From Candidatus Heimdallarchaeota archaeon (GTDB taxonomy: Archaea; Asgardarchaeota; Heimdallarchaeia; Heimdallarchaeales; Kariarchaeaceae), in NCBI GenBank assembly GCA_029882335.1, contig JAOUKW010000245.1, forward strand, positions 1 through 6,148: DNA of 6,148 nucleotides, in the 5' to 3' direction. The stretch's first letter is position 1, and each line of letters begins with the position of its first letter. Both the position numbers and the translations under genes were made by a program. This document shows positions 1 through 6,148 of the stretch, one piece after another. The notes under the pieces are model-generated. The model ran no database searches, had not been told where the DNA came from, and saw only the letters and a program-made list of their open reading frames with translations.

Positions 1-54
1 TACAATAGATATATAGCTTAAAATTATGTTATTTTTCTTATTATTTCAACAATC

Positions 55-1746
55 CTATTCTTTGATCCATTTATCGATGATATTATCCAGTATATTTAAT
101 GGTATAGAACCATTTTCTAATATTTTATGATGAAATTCTCGTATGTCAAATTTATTTCCTAGGTGTTTTTCTGCCCTTTCTCTTAATTCTCGTATTTTTA
201 ACTCACCTAATTTATATGCTAATGCTTGTCCTGGCCACGCGATGTAACGATCTATTTCATTAATGATATTTAATTCTGTAAGTGATGTATATTCCAGCAT
301 GAAGTCAATTGCTTTTTGTCTACTCCAACCTAGAGCGTGCATTCCTGTATCAACTACTAGTCTGGTAGCTCTCCACATCTCATAACTCAATCTACCAAAA
401 TCACTGTAATGATCTTTATAAAATCCAGCTTCCAAGCCCAATCGTTCTGAATATAACCCCCATCCCTCAACAAATGCAGTAAAACTACCGAATTTTCTGA
501 AATTGGGTAAATCCAATTCTTGTTGTAATGCCAATTGTAGGTGATGACCTGGTACTGCCTCATGAAGGGATAGTGCCTCTATTTCATAAAGTGGTCTACT
601 TGGTAAATCATATGTATTTACCCAGTAATAACCCGCAATTTTACCATCTCCTGTACCACGTGTGTAATATGCAGTTGTTGATCCGGGTGCTTCGAATTCA
701 GGGATTTCTCTGATGCCGTAGGGTAGTCTGGGTAATGTTTTGAATAAAGATGGTAATTTACCATCCATAATTTTGAGGACAAGTGCTGTTTTTTGCATTA
801 ATTCTTCTGCAGATTTGGGATAAAATTTTTCATCTGTACGTAAATAATGGATGAATTCTTTGATTGTTCCCTCGAAACTCACTTTATTCAAGATTTCTTC
901 CATTTCTCCTCTGATTCTCAAAACTTCGTTCATCCCAATATCGTGGATTTGTTGTGCTGTATAATCCATAGTGGTATAATGTTTGATACAGTGTTTATAG
1001 TACGCCTCTCCTTGTGGTAGATTGGTCGCTGCTATATCTTCTCGTAATTTGGATAAATATTCTGTATCTAAAAACGAGATTAATTTTTCATGAGCAGGTA
1101 CTACTACTTCTTGAATTATTTTTTTAGCTTTATCTTTCAATCTCTCCTGAGTAGTGGTGTCAATTTTTGATGTCATGTCATTGAAAGGTGTATAGTAGCT
1201 ACTTTTTGTTGGATCTTGAACAATATGAAATTGAATTGAATCTCTTACACCTTCAAGAGTGACTTTAGGTGGAATTTGTCCTTCAATCAAACCTTGTTTC
1301 ATAAGTTCAATACTTCCTTCAATAAATGAATCTAGGTTACTTATTCGTGTGATATACATCTCATAATCTTCTTCATCATTAAAGGTTGTATGCAGATGCA
1401 GAGTTGGTAGGAACGTGTGAAATCCACTCATTTTTGAAATTGGCATTCGATAATCTCTAAATTGCAGTTGCTCTAATCTTAAGGAAATATATTCTAGGAA
1501 TAAATCGTAATTTAATTGATCTAATTGATCGAGTGAATATTTGTTAATTTGATGCAGACTTTCAAGGAATTCACTATATTTCCTTATCCTCGTTTGAACT
1601 GCTTCCTCACCAACAATAGGTAATTTATCGTTATATTGTTTTATTCCCACTAATGTGGCAAAAATTGGATTGTCTTTAACTCGATATTCCCATTCATCAA
1701 CAATTAATTGAGTGAATTTATCTTTAGGTTCCATCTGTATAAGCAT
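55..1746 (-). CDS. DUF885-family predicted zinc metallopeptidase
   Basis: A 563-residue protein of the DUF885 family (PF05960), usually placed among gluzincin-like metallopeptidases; length is normal for the family. Visible signatures are HEAVPGHH at residues 395-402 (H395, E396 and H401 or H402 as likely zinc/catalytic residues), EGWGLYSE at 427-434 (E427 or E434 as the likely further metal ligand), an NT-x5-RP stretch at 377-385 leading into the histidine motif, and RYIAWPGQALAYKLG at 500-514, another family hallmark. The N-terminal half is mostly helical with no catalytic motif. There is no signal peptide, lipobox or membrane segment, so it is predicted to be cytosolic, unlike many bacterial relatives that are exported. 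The first ATG (1746) lies about 30 nt from a TATA box, suggesting a leaderless or near-leaderless mRNA; Met5 (1734) is an alternative start. Neither has a Shine-Dalgarno. Family assignment is firm; peptidase activity is inferred and the substrate is unknown. Confidence 0.9.
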   Translation of the reverse strand: MLIQMEPKDKFTQLIVDEWEYRVKDNPIFATLVGIKQYNDKLPIVGEEAVQTRIRKYSEFLESLHQINKYSLDQLDQLNYDLFLEYISLRLEQLQFRDYRMPISKMSGFHTFLPTLHLHTTFNDEEDYEMYITRISNLDSFIEGSIELMKQGLIEGQIPPKVTLEGVRDSIQFHIVQDPTKSSYYTPFNDMTSKIDTTTQERLKDKAKKIIQEVVVPAHEKLISFLDTEYLSKLREDIAATNLPQGEAYYKHCIKHYTTMDYTAQQIHDIGMNEVLRIRGEMEEILNKVSFEGTIKEFIHYLRTDEKFYPKSAEELMQKTALVLKIMDGKLPSLFKTLPRLPYGIREIPEFEAPGSTTAYYTRGTGDGKIAGYYWVNTYDLPSRPLYEIEALSLHEAVPGHHLQLALQQELDLPNFRKFGSFTAFVEGWGLYSERLGLEAGFYKDHYSDFGRLSYEMWRATRLVVDTGMHALGWSRQKAIDFMLEYTSLTELNIINEIDRYIAWPGQALAYKLGELKIRELRERAEKHLGNKFDIREFHHKILENGSIPLNILDNIIDKWIKE

Positions 1747-1772
1747 TGAAGTAATTGGTATTTGAGTATTAT

Positions 1773-1780
1773 CTTATAAA
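1773..1780 (-). promoter_or_regulatory. Archaeal TATA box for the DUF885 gene
   Basis: On the minus strand this reads TTTATAAG, centred about 30 nt upstream of the ATG at 1746. With the usual archaeal spacing of about 25 nt from TATA box to transcription start, the mRNA would begin within a few bases of the start codon. That agrees with the absence of a Shine-Dalgarno. The bases just upstream are AT-rich and no clear BRE stands out. In such AT-rich DNA chance matches occur, so this rests on position as much as on sequence. Confidence 0.5.
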
Positions 1781-1874
1781 TTAATAGAATTGTATGTTTT
1801 CCTATTTTGCATAAGAGTGTATAACCTATCGACAGTTCATAATAATTAAGAATTCAGGGAAATAATAGATAACA

Positions 1875-1911
1875 TTTACCCAATGGTTGATTTTTAGACA
1901 CATTGGGTGAA
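1875..1911 (-). terminator. Hairpin directly after the KamA-like gene, possible terminator
   Basis: A perfect 8-bp inverted repeat, ACCCAATG (1878-1885) and CATTGGGT (1901-1908), encloses a 15-nt loop. Beyond one mismatch (a G-U wobble in plus-strand RNA, C-A in minus-strand RNA) the stem gains two more A-T pairs at 1875-1876 and 1910-1911. It abuts the TAA stop (1912-1914) of the KamA-like gene. No long U-run follows it on the minus strand, so it is not a textbook intrinsic terminator; it could instead stabilise or process the 3' end of the mRNA. The rest of the spacer 1747-1911 holds only the TATA box of the next gene. Confidence 0.45.
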
Positions 1912-3183
1912 TTAATAATTGACTGATTCATCCAATACAGGAAACGTGGTAGCAAAATCTTCCTCTTGAAATTGAATTTCCTGATCTTCAAAGAAAAATG
2001 AATCCTCAAAGACAGGTTCTAAATCATCAATCCATATTGCATTGGGATTATATTTGGCAAAGAATGGTTTATTTACCCATGATGCATCTCTTCCTTGAAT
2101 GAATTTCAATACCATCACATCTTCATTCCCAATTTTTGCTGGACCACTAAATAGAATTTTTCCTGGAGTACAGGACATAGATGGACCTCTAACTGTTCGA
2201 GCAATACCTGATACTTCTCGGTATGCTCTATTGAAAATTCTCCATGCATTCAACAATGTCACACCAAAGTAATGCTGAGCACCGGTATCTCTAACAAGAA
2301 ACATGTAATATGGTATCATACCTAGATCGACTTGCATTTTCCACATCTTCTTCCAAACTCGATGATCTGCATTAATGTGGTTGAGAATCGGTGATTGTGT
2401 TCTGATCTGGGTGCCTGTTTTCCTTATGTTTGTTACTGCCTCTTCTAGGGATTGAGTTTGTAATTCTTGGTAATGATTGAAGTGTGCCATGAAAGCTAGG
2501 TTATGTTTTTGATTAATTGTAGAAAAGATTTGAAGCATATGGTCTGCATCTTTGTCTGTAGTATATCGAGATGGCCAATAGCTAAGTGATTTAGATCCTA
2601 TTCTAATTGTTCGTAAATGAGGTATATCTGCCTCAAGTATGGGGTTGATATATTTTTCAAATACTCTCGCTTTCATCACCATCGGATCTCCACCGGTGAA
2701 GAGTAAATCACTAACTTCAGGGTGGATTTGGAGATATTCTATCAATTTATCCACTTCTTTTGATGCAAATTTTTGATCTTTCATATTCACAAATTGTGGC
2801 CATCGAAAACAAAAGGTACAGTATGCATGACAGGTTTGCGAATTTTTTGGGAAAAATAACACTGTTTCTTTGTATTTATGTTGGACACCGTTGAGTCTCT
2901 CACCATTCAAGATAGGTGTGTTTAGTGTTTTTTGACCAGCCGGTTGTGGATTTAATTCGCTTCTAATTGAATTAGAGAGGTTATTAAGTTCTTTTGCAGA
3001 AAAAATATCCATTCCTTGTTTCATCATTCTATAATGATGTTCCAACAACATGCCTTTTTTTGGAAAGACTAGATTGAAAATTGGATCATTAATTGGTTGA
3101 TCCCAGTTAATCAATTCTTCAATAACATAGGAATTTGTTTTAAATGGAAATACATTAGACACAATAGCAATATCATCTAGCAT
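1912..3183 (-). CDS. KamA-family radical SAM protein (lysine 2,3-aminomutase-like), non-lysine clade
   Basis: 423 residues counted from the first in-frame ATG. The radical-SAM cluster motif is C118-x3-C122-x2-C125 (TCHAYCTFCFRWPQF), followed by GGDP at 164-167, which fits the glycine-rich AdoMet-binding motif. PYYMF at 291-295 and CTPGKI at 338-343 match the core of lysine 2,3-aminomutase, making K342 the likely PLP Schiff-base lysine, although the usual PGGGGK loop is shortened to PGK. R127 aligns with the substrate-carboxylate arginine of the clostridial enzyme. The two lysine-recognising aspartates are not conserved (positions near R298 and C338), so the substrate is probably another amino acid or conjugate. 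The C-terminal zinc-site cysteines of the clostridial enzyme are absent. Predicted cytosolic and oxygen-sensitive. No acetyltransferase (AblB) or EF-P partner lies nearby, so beta-lysine osmolyte or EF-P modification roles are unsupported. The real start is probably upstream, near 3253-3260: the frame stays open to 3261 and reads as protein-like. Confidence 0.88.
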   Translation of the reverse strand: MLDDIAIVSNVFPFKTNSYVIEELINWDQPINDPIFNLVFPKKGMLLEHHYRMMKQGMDIFSAKELNNLSNSIRSELNPQPAGQKTLNTPILNGERLNGVQHKYKETVLFFPKNSQTCHAYCTFCFRWPQFVNMKDQKFASKEVDKLIEYLQIHPEVSDLLFTGGDPMVMKARVFEKYINPILEADIPHLRTIRIGSKSLSYWPSRYTTDKDADHMLQIFSTINQKHNLAFMAHFNHYQELQTQSLEEAVTNIRKTGTQIRTQSPILNHINADHRVWKKMWKMQVDLGMIPYYMFLVRDTGAQHYFGVTLLNAWRIFNRAYREVSGIARTVRGPSMSCTPGKILFSGPAKIGNEDVMVLKFIQGRDASWVNKPFFAKYNPNAIWIDDLEPVFEDSFFFEDQEIQFQEEDFATTFPVLDESVNY

Positions 3184-3251
3184 GTTCGCTGGGATTGACT
3201 TGAGTTGTTCGATTTCCGTATAGTTATTTATATTATATGACTTGTAAGTAC

Positions 3252-3270
3252 TTATTTCATATCACCTTCT
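3252..3270 (-). promoter_or_regulatory. Strong Shine-Dalgarno with out-of-frame ATG before the KamA-like gene
   Basis: The minus strand reads AGAAGGTGAT (3270-3261), matching nine of ten bases of AGGAGGTGAT, the complement of the archaeal 16S rRNA 3' end. ATG (3260-3258) follows at once, then AAA and a TAA stop, so this start as written makes only Met-Lys. The frame of the downstream gene is open from 3261 and contains an ATA codon at 3255-3253, five bases after the ribosome site. One extra A in the AAA run (3257-3255) would join this ATG to the gene as M-K-I-S-T-Y and onward. No Shine-Dalgarno precedes the ATG at 3183, so this element most likely marks the true translation start. A sequencing indel, a real mutation or a non-AUG start are all possible. 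Confidence 0.7.
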
Positions 3271-3316
3271 TTTTTGGTCTAAATAATTGATACAAGTTAC
3301 CATAATTATTTGACAG

Positions 3317-3326
3317 ATATATTTTT
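3317..3326 (-). promoter_or_regulatory. Candidate TATA box for the KamA-like gene
   Basis: The minus strand reads AAAAATATAT, preceded by an A-rich stretch that could act as a BRE. A transcription start about 25 nt downstream (near 3296) would give a leader of about 36 nt ending in the Shine-Dalgarno at 3261-3270. A second candidate, CTTATAC at 3331-3337, would lengthen the leader by about 12 nt. The sequence alone cannot choose between them. Confidence 0.35.
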
Positions 3327-3341
3327 AATTGTATAAGTATT

Positions 3342-3357
3342 GTTGCAGTAACGCAAC
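3342..3357. repeat. Short inverted repeat upstream of the KamA-like promoter
   Basis: GTTGC (3342-3346) and GCAAC (3353-3357) form a 5-bp inverted repeat around six bases. It stands out as GC-containing sequence in AT-rich surroundings and lies about 15 nt upstream of the TATA candidate at 3317-3326. That position would suit an operator or activator site, but the element is short and may be chance. Confidence 0.3.
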
Positions 3358-3571
3358 GGTATACTTGTATTTACTCCTACCATTAAATAAACTTATTTAT
3401 TCCGGGACAAACTATTATAATTTGATATTGTACTATTTTATACTAGTCGCATAAACACAACTGAGCAGGATTCATATTCTATGACATTAGTTGATCCTTA
3501 GATGATATAGCTGGGTTTTATATAATTATCATTAATTTTAAGTTGATATTTGTATTTAAAGTAATTAAATT
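3358..3571. other. Non-coding AT-rich spacer
   Basis: Between the KamA-like promoter region and the hairpin after the FN3 gene I find no gene-like reading frame, tRNA-like fold or clear regulatory motif. There is a small AT-only inverted repeat, TAAATAA-AC-TTATTTA, at about 3384-3399, and a ten-codon minus-strand frame (3443-3475) without a ribosome site. Neither is convincing. Confidence 0.6.
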
Positions 3572-3589
3572 AGAAAGAACAAACTTTCT
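3572..3589 (-). terminator. Weak hairpin downstream of the FN3 gene
   Basis: AGAAAG (3572-3577) and CTTTCT (3584-3589) form a 6-bp stem with a 6-nt loop, about 11 nt after the TAA stop of the FN3 gene. In the minus-strand transcript the loop, the 3' arm and the following bases are U-rich (UUUGUU, CUUUCU, then AAUUUAAUU), which suits archaeal U-dependent termination. The stem has only two G-C pairs, so the call depends on position and U-richness. Confidence 0.4.
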
Positions 3590-3600
3590 TTATTATTAGA

Positions 3601-6147
3601 TTAATATTGATTTCTTCTTTTTGTAGAAATAAATGGTATGATAATGAATAACGCACTAATGAAAGCAAATATGTTTATTGGTAGTAATGATAGAAAATCA
3701 TTTTCATCATCAGTTCCAACTTCTGATATTGTAATTGATATACTTTCTGAATAGCTACTTTCACCAATAGCATTGACTGCAGTGACAACATAGGTGTATG
3801 TATTTCCTTCTTCAACATTTGAATCAGTATAGCTAAGTGATGTTGTACTTCCTATGAAAATAAAAGTCGAACCATCTGTTGATCGATAAATTTTATATTC
3901 AGTAATCGTTGACCCACCATCAGAATCAGTATGGTTCCAAGATAATACTACATTACCATCATCTTCAACCACTGATAATGAAATTGGAGGTGCTGGTTCT
4001 GTCACATAATTAACTATTAGCTCTGTAGAATATTGACTTTCACCTTGGGTGTTATATGCAGAAACCACATAATAATAGGTACCACCGGGTAAAACCGAAT
4101 TGTCAAGAAAAGATTGGGATGTTGAAGTGCCAATTAGTGCGTATGATCCACCTGAGTTTGATGCTCTATAGATCCGATATCCCGAAACAGATGATGCATC
4201 TGCATGACTCCAAGAAAGTTCGATGCCTGTTGAACTACTTGAGGATGTAAGATCAAATGGTACACTGGGTAGATTAGATATTACTACAGTTACTGTATTT
4301 GAACCTTGACTCTCACCAAATGAATTTAGTGCAGTGACATAATAAAGGTAGGTATTTCCTATTGTAGTACTCATGTCTGTATAGGATAACATAGTTGTAT
4401 TGTCCCAGTAGTTGAATGTATTACCATTATCTGTTGATCGATAAATATTGTATTCCGTGATTTCACTTCCTCCGGTGCTACTTGGTGTATTCCATGTTAA
4501 CACTACATAGTTACTAACATCTAACTCACCACTTAGATTTAATGGTGGTGATGGTGGAGATGAGTCAACTGTTGATACTTCGTTAGACCAAGCACCTTCT
4601 CCTGCTGAATTAAATGCTGCCACAATGTAGTAATAAACAGTAGGGCTGATTATAGAGTTATCTGAATAATTATAGTTGGTGGTTGTGGTGACTAATGCAT
4701 GACCTGAACCTGAGGTTGTGGTACGATATACTCTATATCCCGTTATTGGACTACCTCCATCACTTGTTGGTGGATTCCAATATAGTGTAAATACTCCATC
4801 TACTAAAGATCCATACAGGTTATTTACTGCTGATGGGACGTTTATTTCAACGATTGACGCTTCATTAGAAAACCCACTTTCTCCAATTGTATTGACTGCG
4901 GTGATTACATAATAATAGGTCACACCAGTTACTACTGGTGAGTCATAGTACGTTAGCGTAGTTGAAGACCCACGAAATTCATATCCGGATAAAGATGTAT
5001 TTGATCTGTATATTTTGTATTCTGTAATTGGTGATCCACCATTGCTACTAGGTGCATCCCATGTGAGTGTTGCTGTTCCAGCTCCGATAAATCCTGATAG
5101 ATTTAGTGGTGGGGTTGGTACAACTATGTCTGATGCCATGGCTTGATTAGAATATCCACTTTCACCAACACTATTTATTGCAGTGACAACATAATAATAA
5201 TTAATACCTATGGTTATTGTGGTGTCTAAATAAGATGTGGTTGTTGATGCTCCGAGAAGTGTATATCCAGATCCACTTGTTGTTGATCGATATACTTTGT
5301 ACTGGGTAATAGACGAACCACCATCAGAGGGTGCTGTCCAGGTAAGTGAAACATTTCCATTAACTATTTGTGCTGTAAGTCCAGTAGGCGTGTTTGGTGT
5401 GGTAATTCTTGTAATAGAAACCTCGTTTGAGTAACCACTCTCTCCATTTGTATTTATTGCAGTAACTATATAATAATAGGTTACTCCTGGACTTGTGGTT
5501 GAATCTAACATGGATGTTGTTACTGATGTTCCGAGGTATGTATATCCTATTCCACTAGTTGTTGTTCGATATATTTTATATTGTATTATTGGTGTTCCTC
5601 CGTTGTCTGTTGGTGCAGTCCATGTTAGTGATATATCACTACCAACTACACTTGCAAAAAGGTTGGTGGGTGGAGTTGGTATACTGCTTGTCGTGGCTGA
5701 AACTTCATTTGAATTTGGACTTTCACCAACTGAGTTTATTGCTGTTACCACATAGTAGTATGTTCCAAGAGATACGGGAGAATCAACATAATTTAGGGTT
5801 GAAGTTGATGATATTAGTATATATCCCATCCCTGAGGTTATTGATCTATAGATTTTATAACTAGTAATCACGCTACCTCCATTATTTACTGGAGAAGTCC
5901 AAATTAGATTAACTTGATTTCCAGAGCTAGTTGAACTAAGGTCTGTAATCGCAGAAGGAATACCTGCTGGTGTCGCACTTATTTCTGCAGAAGGTGGTCC
6001 TTCTCCACCTTCATTTACAGCAGTTATTGTGTAATAATATGTAATCCCATTTATAACTGAAAAATCCTCATAACTGTTCCAAAATGCAGAGTCCAAATAT
6101 GTATATGGTCCTCCTGCGGTAAGACTTCGATATATATTATAACTCAT
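3601..6147 (-). CDS. Multi-FN3 surface protein with C-terminal membrane anchor (5' partial)
   Basis: 848 visible residues; the frame is open to the window edge. The leading Met is inside a conserved FN3 strand (Y-x-I-Y-R-S), so it is not the start, and the signal peptide must lie outside. It holds the end of one FN3 domain (1-62) and eight complete ones at about 63-155, 156-249, 250-342, 343-436, 437-530, 531-625, 626-716 and 717-809. Each shows a conserved strand-B Trp, mostly a GG loop, YKIYRS-like strand C, TYYYVVTA strand F and N-x-x-GES. An acidic linker (DDEND, 813-817), a hydrophobic helix (about 820-840) and a short basic tail (STKRRNQY) follow, giving a type I topology with the repeats outside. 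There is no cysteine, and NxS/T sequons (such as N265, N349, N383, N493, N537, N583, N738) suggest N-glycosylation. Likely an adhesin, stalk or S-layer-associated protein; any enzymatic or binding domain would be further N-terminal. Ligand unknown. Confidence 0.88.
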   Translation of the reverse strand: MSYNIYRSLTAGGPYTYLDSAFWNSYEDFSVINGITYYYTITAVNEGGEGPPSAEISATPAGIPSAITDLSSTSSGNQVNLIWTSPVNNGGSVITSYKIYRSITSGMGYILISSTSTLNYVDSPVSLGTYYYVVTAINSVGESPNSNEVSATTSSIPTPPTNLFASVVGSDISLTWTAPTDNGGTPIIQYKIYRTTTSGIGYTYLGTSVTTSMLDSTTSPGVTYYYIVTAINTNGESGYSNEVSITRITTPNTPTGLTAQIVNGNVSLTWTAPSDGGSSITQYKVYRSTTSGSGYTLLGASTTTSYLDTTITIGINYYYVVTAINSVGESGYSNQAMASDIVVPTPPLNLSGFIGAGTATLTWDAPSSNGGSPITEYKIYRSNTSLSGYEFRGSSTTLTYYDSPVVTGVTYYYVITAVNTIGESGFSNEASIVEINVPSAVNNLYGSLVDGVFTLYWNPPTSDGGSPITGYRVYRTTTSGSGHALVTTTTNYNYSDNSIISPTVYYYIVAAFNSAGEGAWSNEVSTVDSSPPSPPLNLSGELDVSNYVVLTWNTPSSTGGSEITEYNIYRSTDNGNTFNYWDNTTMLSYTDMSTTIGNTYLYYVTALNSFGESQGSNTVTVVISNLPSVPFDLTSSSSSTGIELSWSHADASSVSGYRIYRASNSGGSYALIGTSTSQSFLDNSVLPGGTYYYVVSAYNTQGESQYSTELIVNYVTEPAPPISLSVVEDDGNVVLSWNHTDSDGGSTITEYKIYRSTDGSTFIFIGSTTSLSYTDSNVEEGNTYTYVVTAVNAIGESSYSESISITISEVGTDDENDFLSLLPINIFAFISALFIIIPFISTKRRNQY
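3604..3720 (-). other. C-terminal anchor segment of the FN3 protein
   Basis: Residues 810-848 encode a short acidic linker, one hydrophobic helix of about 20 residues starting near SLLPINIFAF, and a basic tail with KRR. This three-part layout is shared by simple membrane anchors and by archaeosortase/exosortase CTERM signals. I do not see the PGF or PEF motif of known archaeal CTERM signals, so a plain transmembrane anchor is the safer reading. Confidence 0.75.
3721..6147 (-). repeat. Tandem FN3-coding repeats, period about 273-285 nt
   Basis: Eight full units and one partial. Approximate units in transcription order: 6147-5962 (partial), 5961-5683, 5682-5401, 5400-5122, 5121-4840, 4839-4558, 4557-4273, 4272-4000 and 3999-3721. 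Units one to five share a TTSGxGY-type element (variants ITSGMGY, NTSLSGY, TTSGSGH) after YRS/YRT. Units six and eight share an STDxGxTF-type element and, in DNA, an identical 18-base stretch (3874-3891 and 4429-4446). Unit seven lacks the GG loop. Pieces such as the one encoding TYYYVVT recur with few base changes, which points to growth by duplication and possibly gene conversion. Confidence 0.85.
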
Positions 6148-6148
6148 A

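Noticed and set aside
528..713. 61-codon plus-strand frame within the DUF885 gene
   Set aside because: It is antisense to the conserved HEAVPGHH region of an intact gene and has no ribosome site or family resemblance.
55..3260. KamA-like and DUF885 genes as an operon making and processing a beta-amino acid peptide
   Set aside because: A 165-nt spacer with a hairpin and a separate TATA box lies between them, and nothing links a DUF885 peptidase to aminomutase products.
3384..3399. AT-only inverted repeat TAAATAA-AC-TTATTTA
   Set aside because: A two-base loop and pure A/T composition in AT-rich DNA make it weak as a hairpin or an operator; expected by chance.
3443..3475. Ten-codon minus-strand frame (MNPAQLCLCD) in the spacer between the FN3 and KamA-like genes
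   Set aside because: No Shine-Dalgarno and far too short to separate from chance.
5495..5864. Overlapping plus-strand open frames of 86 and 101 codons, plus shorter ones at 4056-4250, 4718-4912 and 5237-5434
   Set aside because: They lie antisense to the FN3 repeats, recur with the repeat period, and encode no recognisable protein; they are by-products of the repetitive coding sequence on the other strand.
6145..6147. ATG at the right edge as the start of the FN3 protein
   Set aside because: It sits inside an FN3 strand, and no signal peptide follows, so the gene must continue beyond the window.

Overview
This AT-rich window (roughly one-third GC by eye) carries three genes, all on the minus strand. 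In order of transcription they are: a large surface protein made of fibronectin type III (FN3) repeats, whose 5' end lies beyond the right edge; a radical-SAM enzyme of the lysine 2,3-aminomutase (KamA) superfamily; and a DUF885-family predicted zinc metallopeptidase. The likely host is an archaeon. TATA-like boxes lie about 30 nt or 60 nt upstream of starts, the peptidase gene looks leaderless or nearly so, one gene has a Shine-Dalgarno element nearly complementary to the archaeal 16S 3' end, and the FN3 protein ends in a single C-terminal membrane anchor with a basic tail. The mix of genes and base composition fits an Asgard-type archaeon (Heimdallarchaeia-like), but that placement is an impression and not proven by anything in the window.

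Layout. 1-54: AT-rich sequence downstream of the peptidase, no clear signal. 55-1746 (-): DUF885 peptidase, intact, no signal peptide. 1747-1911: spacer with the peptidase's TATA box and a hairpin directly after the KamA-like gene. 1912-3183 (-): KamA-like protein, with an in-frame coding-looking extension continuing to about 3261. 3184-3600: extension plus non-coding spacer with a strong Shine-Dalgarno, TATA candidates, a 16-nt inverted repeat and a weak hairpin after the FN3 gene. 3601 to the right edge (-): FN3 protein with one partial and eight complete FN3 domains, then a transmembrane anchor.

The spacers (165 nt and over 300 nt), each with its own promoter-like element, suggest three independent transcription units and not an operon. 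I see no sign that the three products act in one pathway. No RNA gene, mobile element or CRISPR array was found.

The points most worth a second look are in the KamA-like gene. Its true N-terminus appears to lie upstream of the first in-frame ATG, behind a near-perfect Shine-Dalgarno whose ATG is out of frame by one base. Its active site keeps the iron-sulfur cysteines and the carboxylate-binding arginine position but lacks the lysine-recognising aspartates, so lysine is unlikely to be its substrate.
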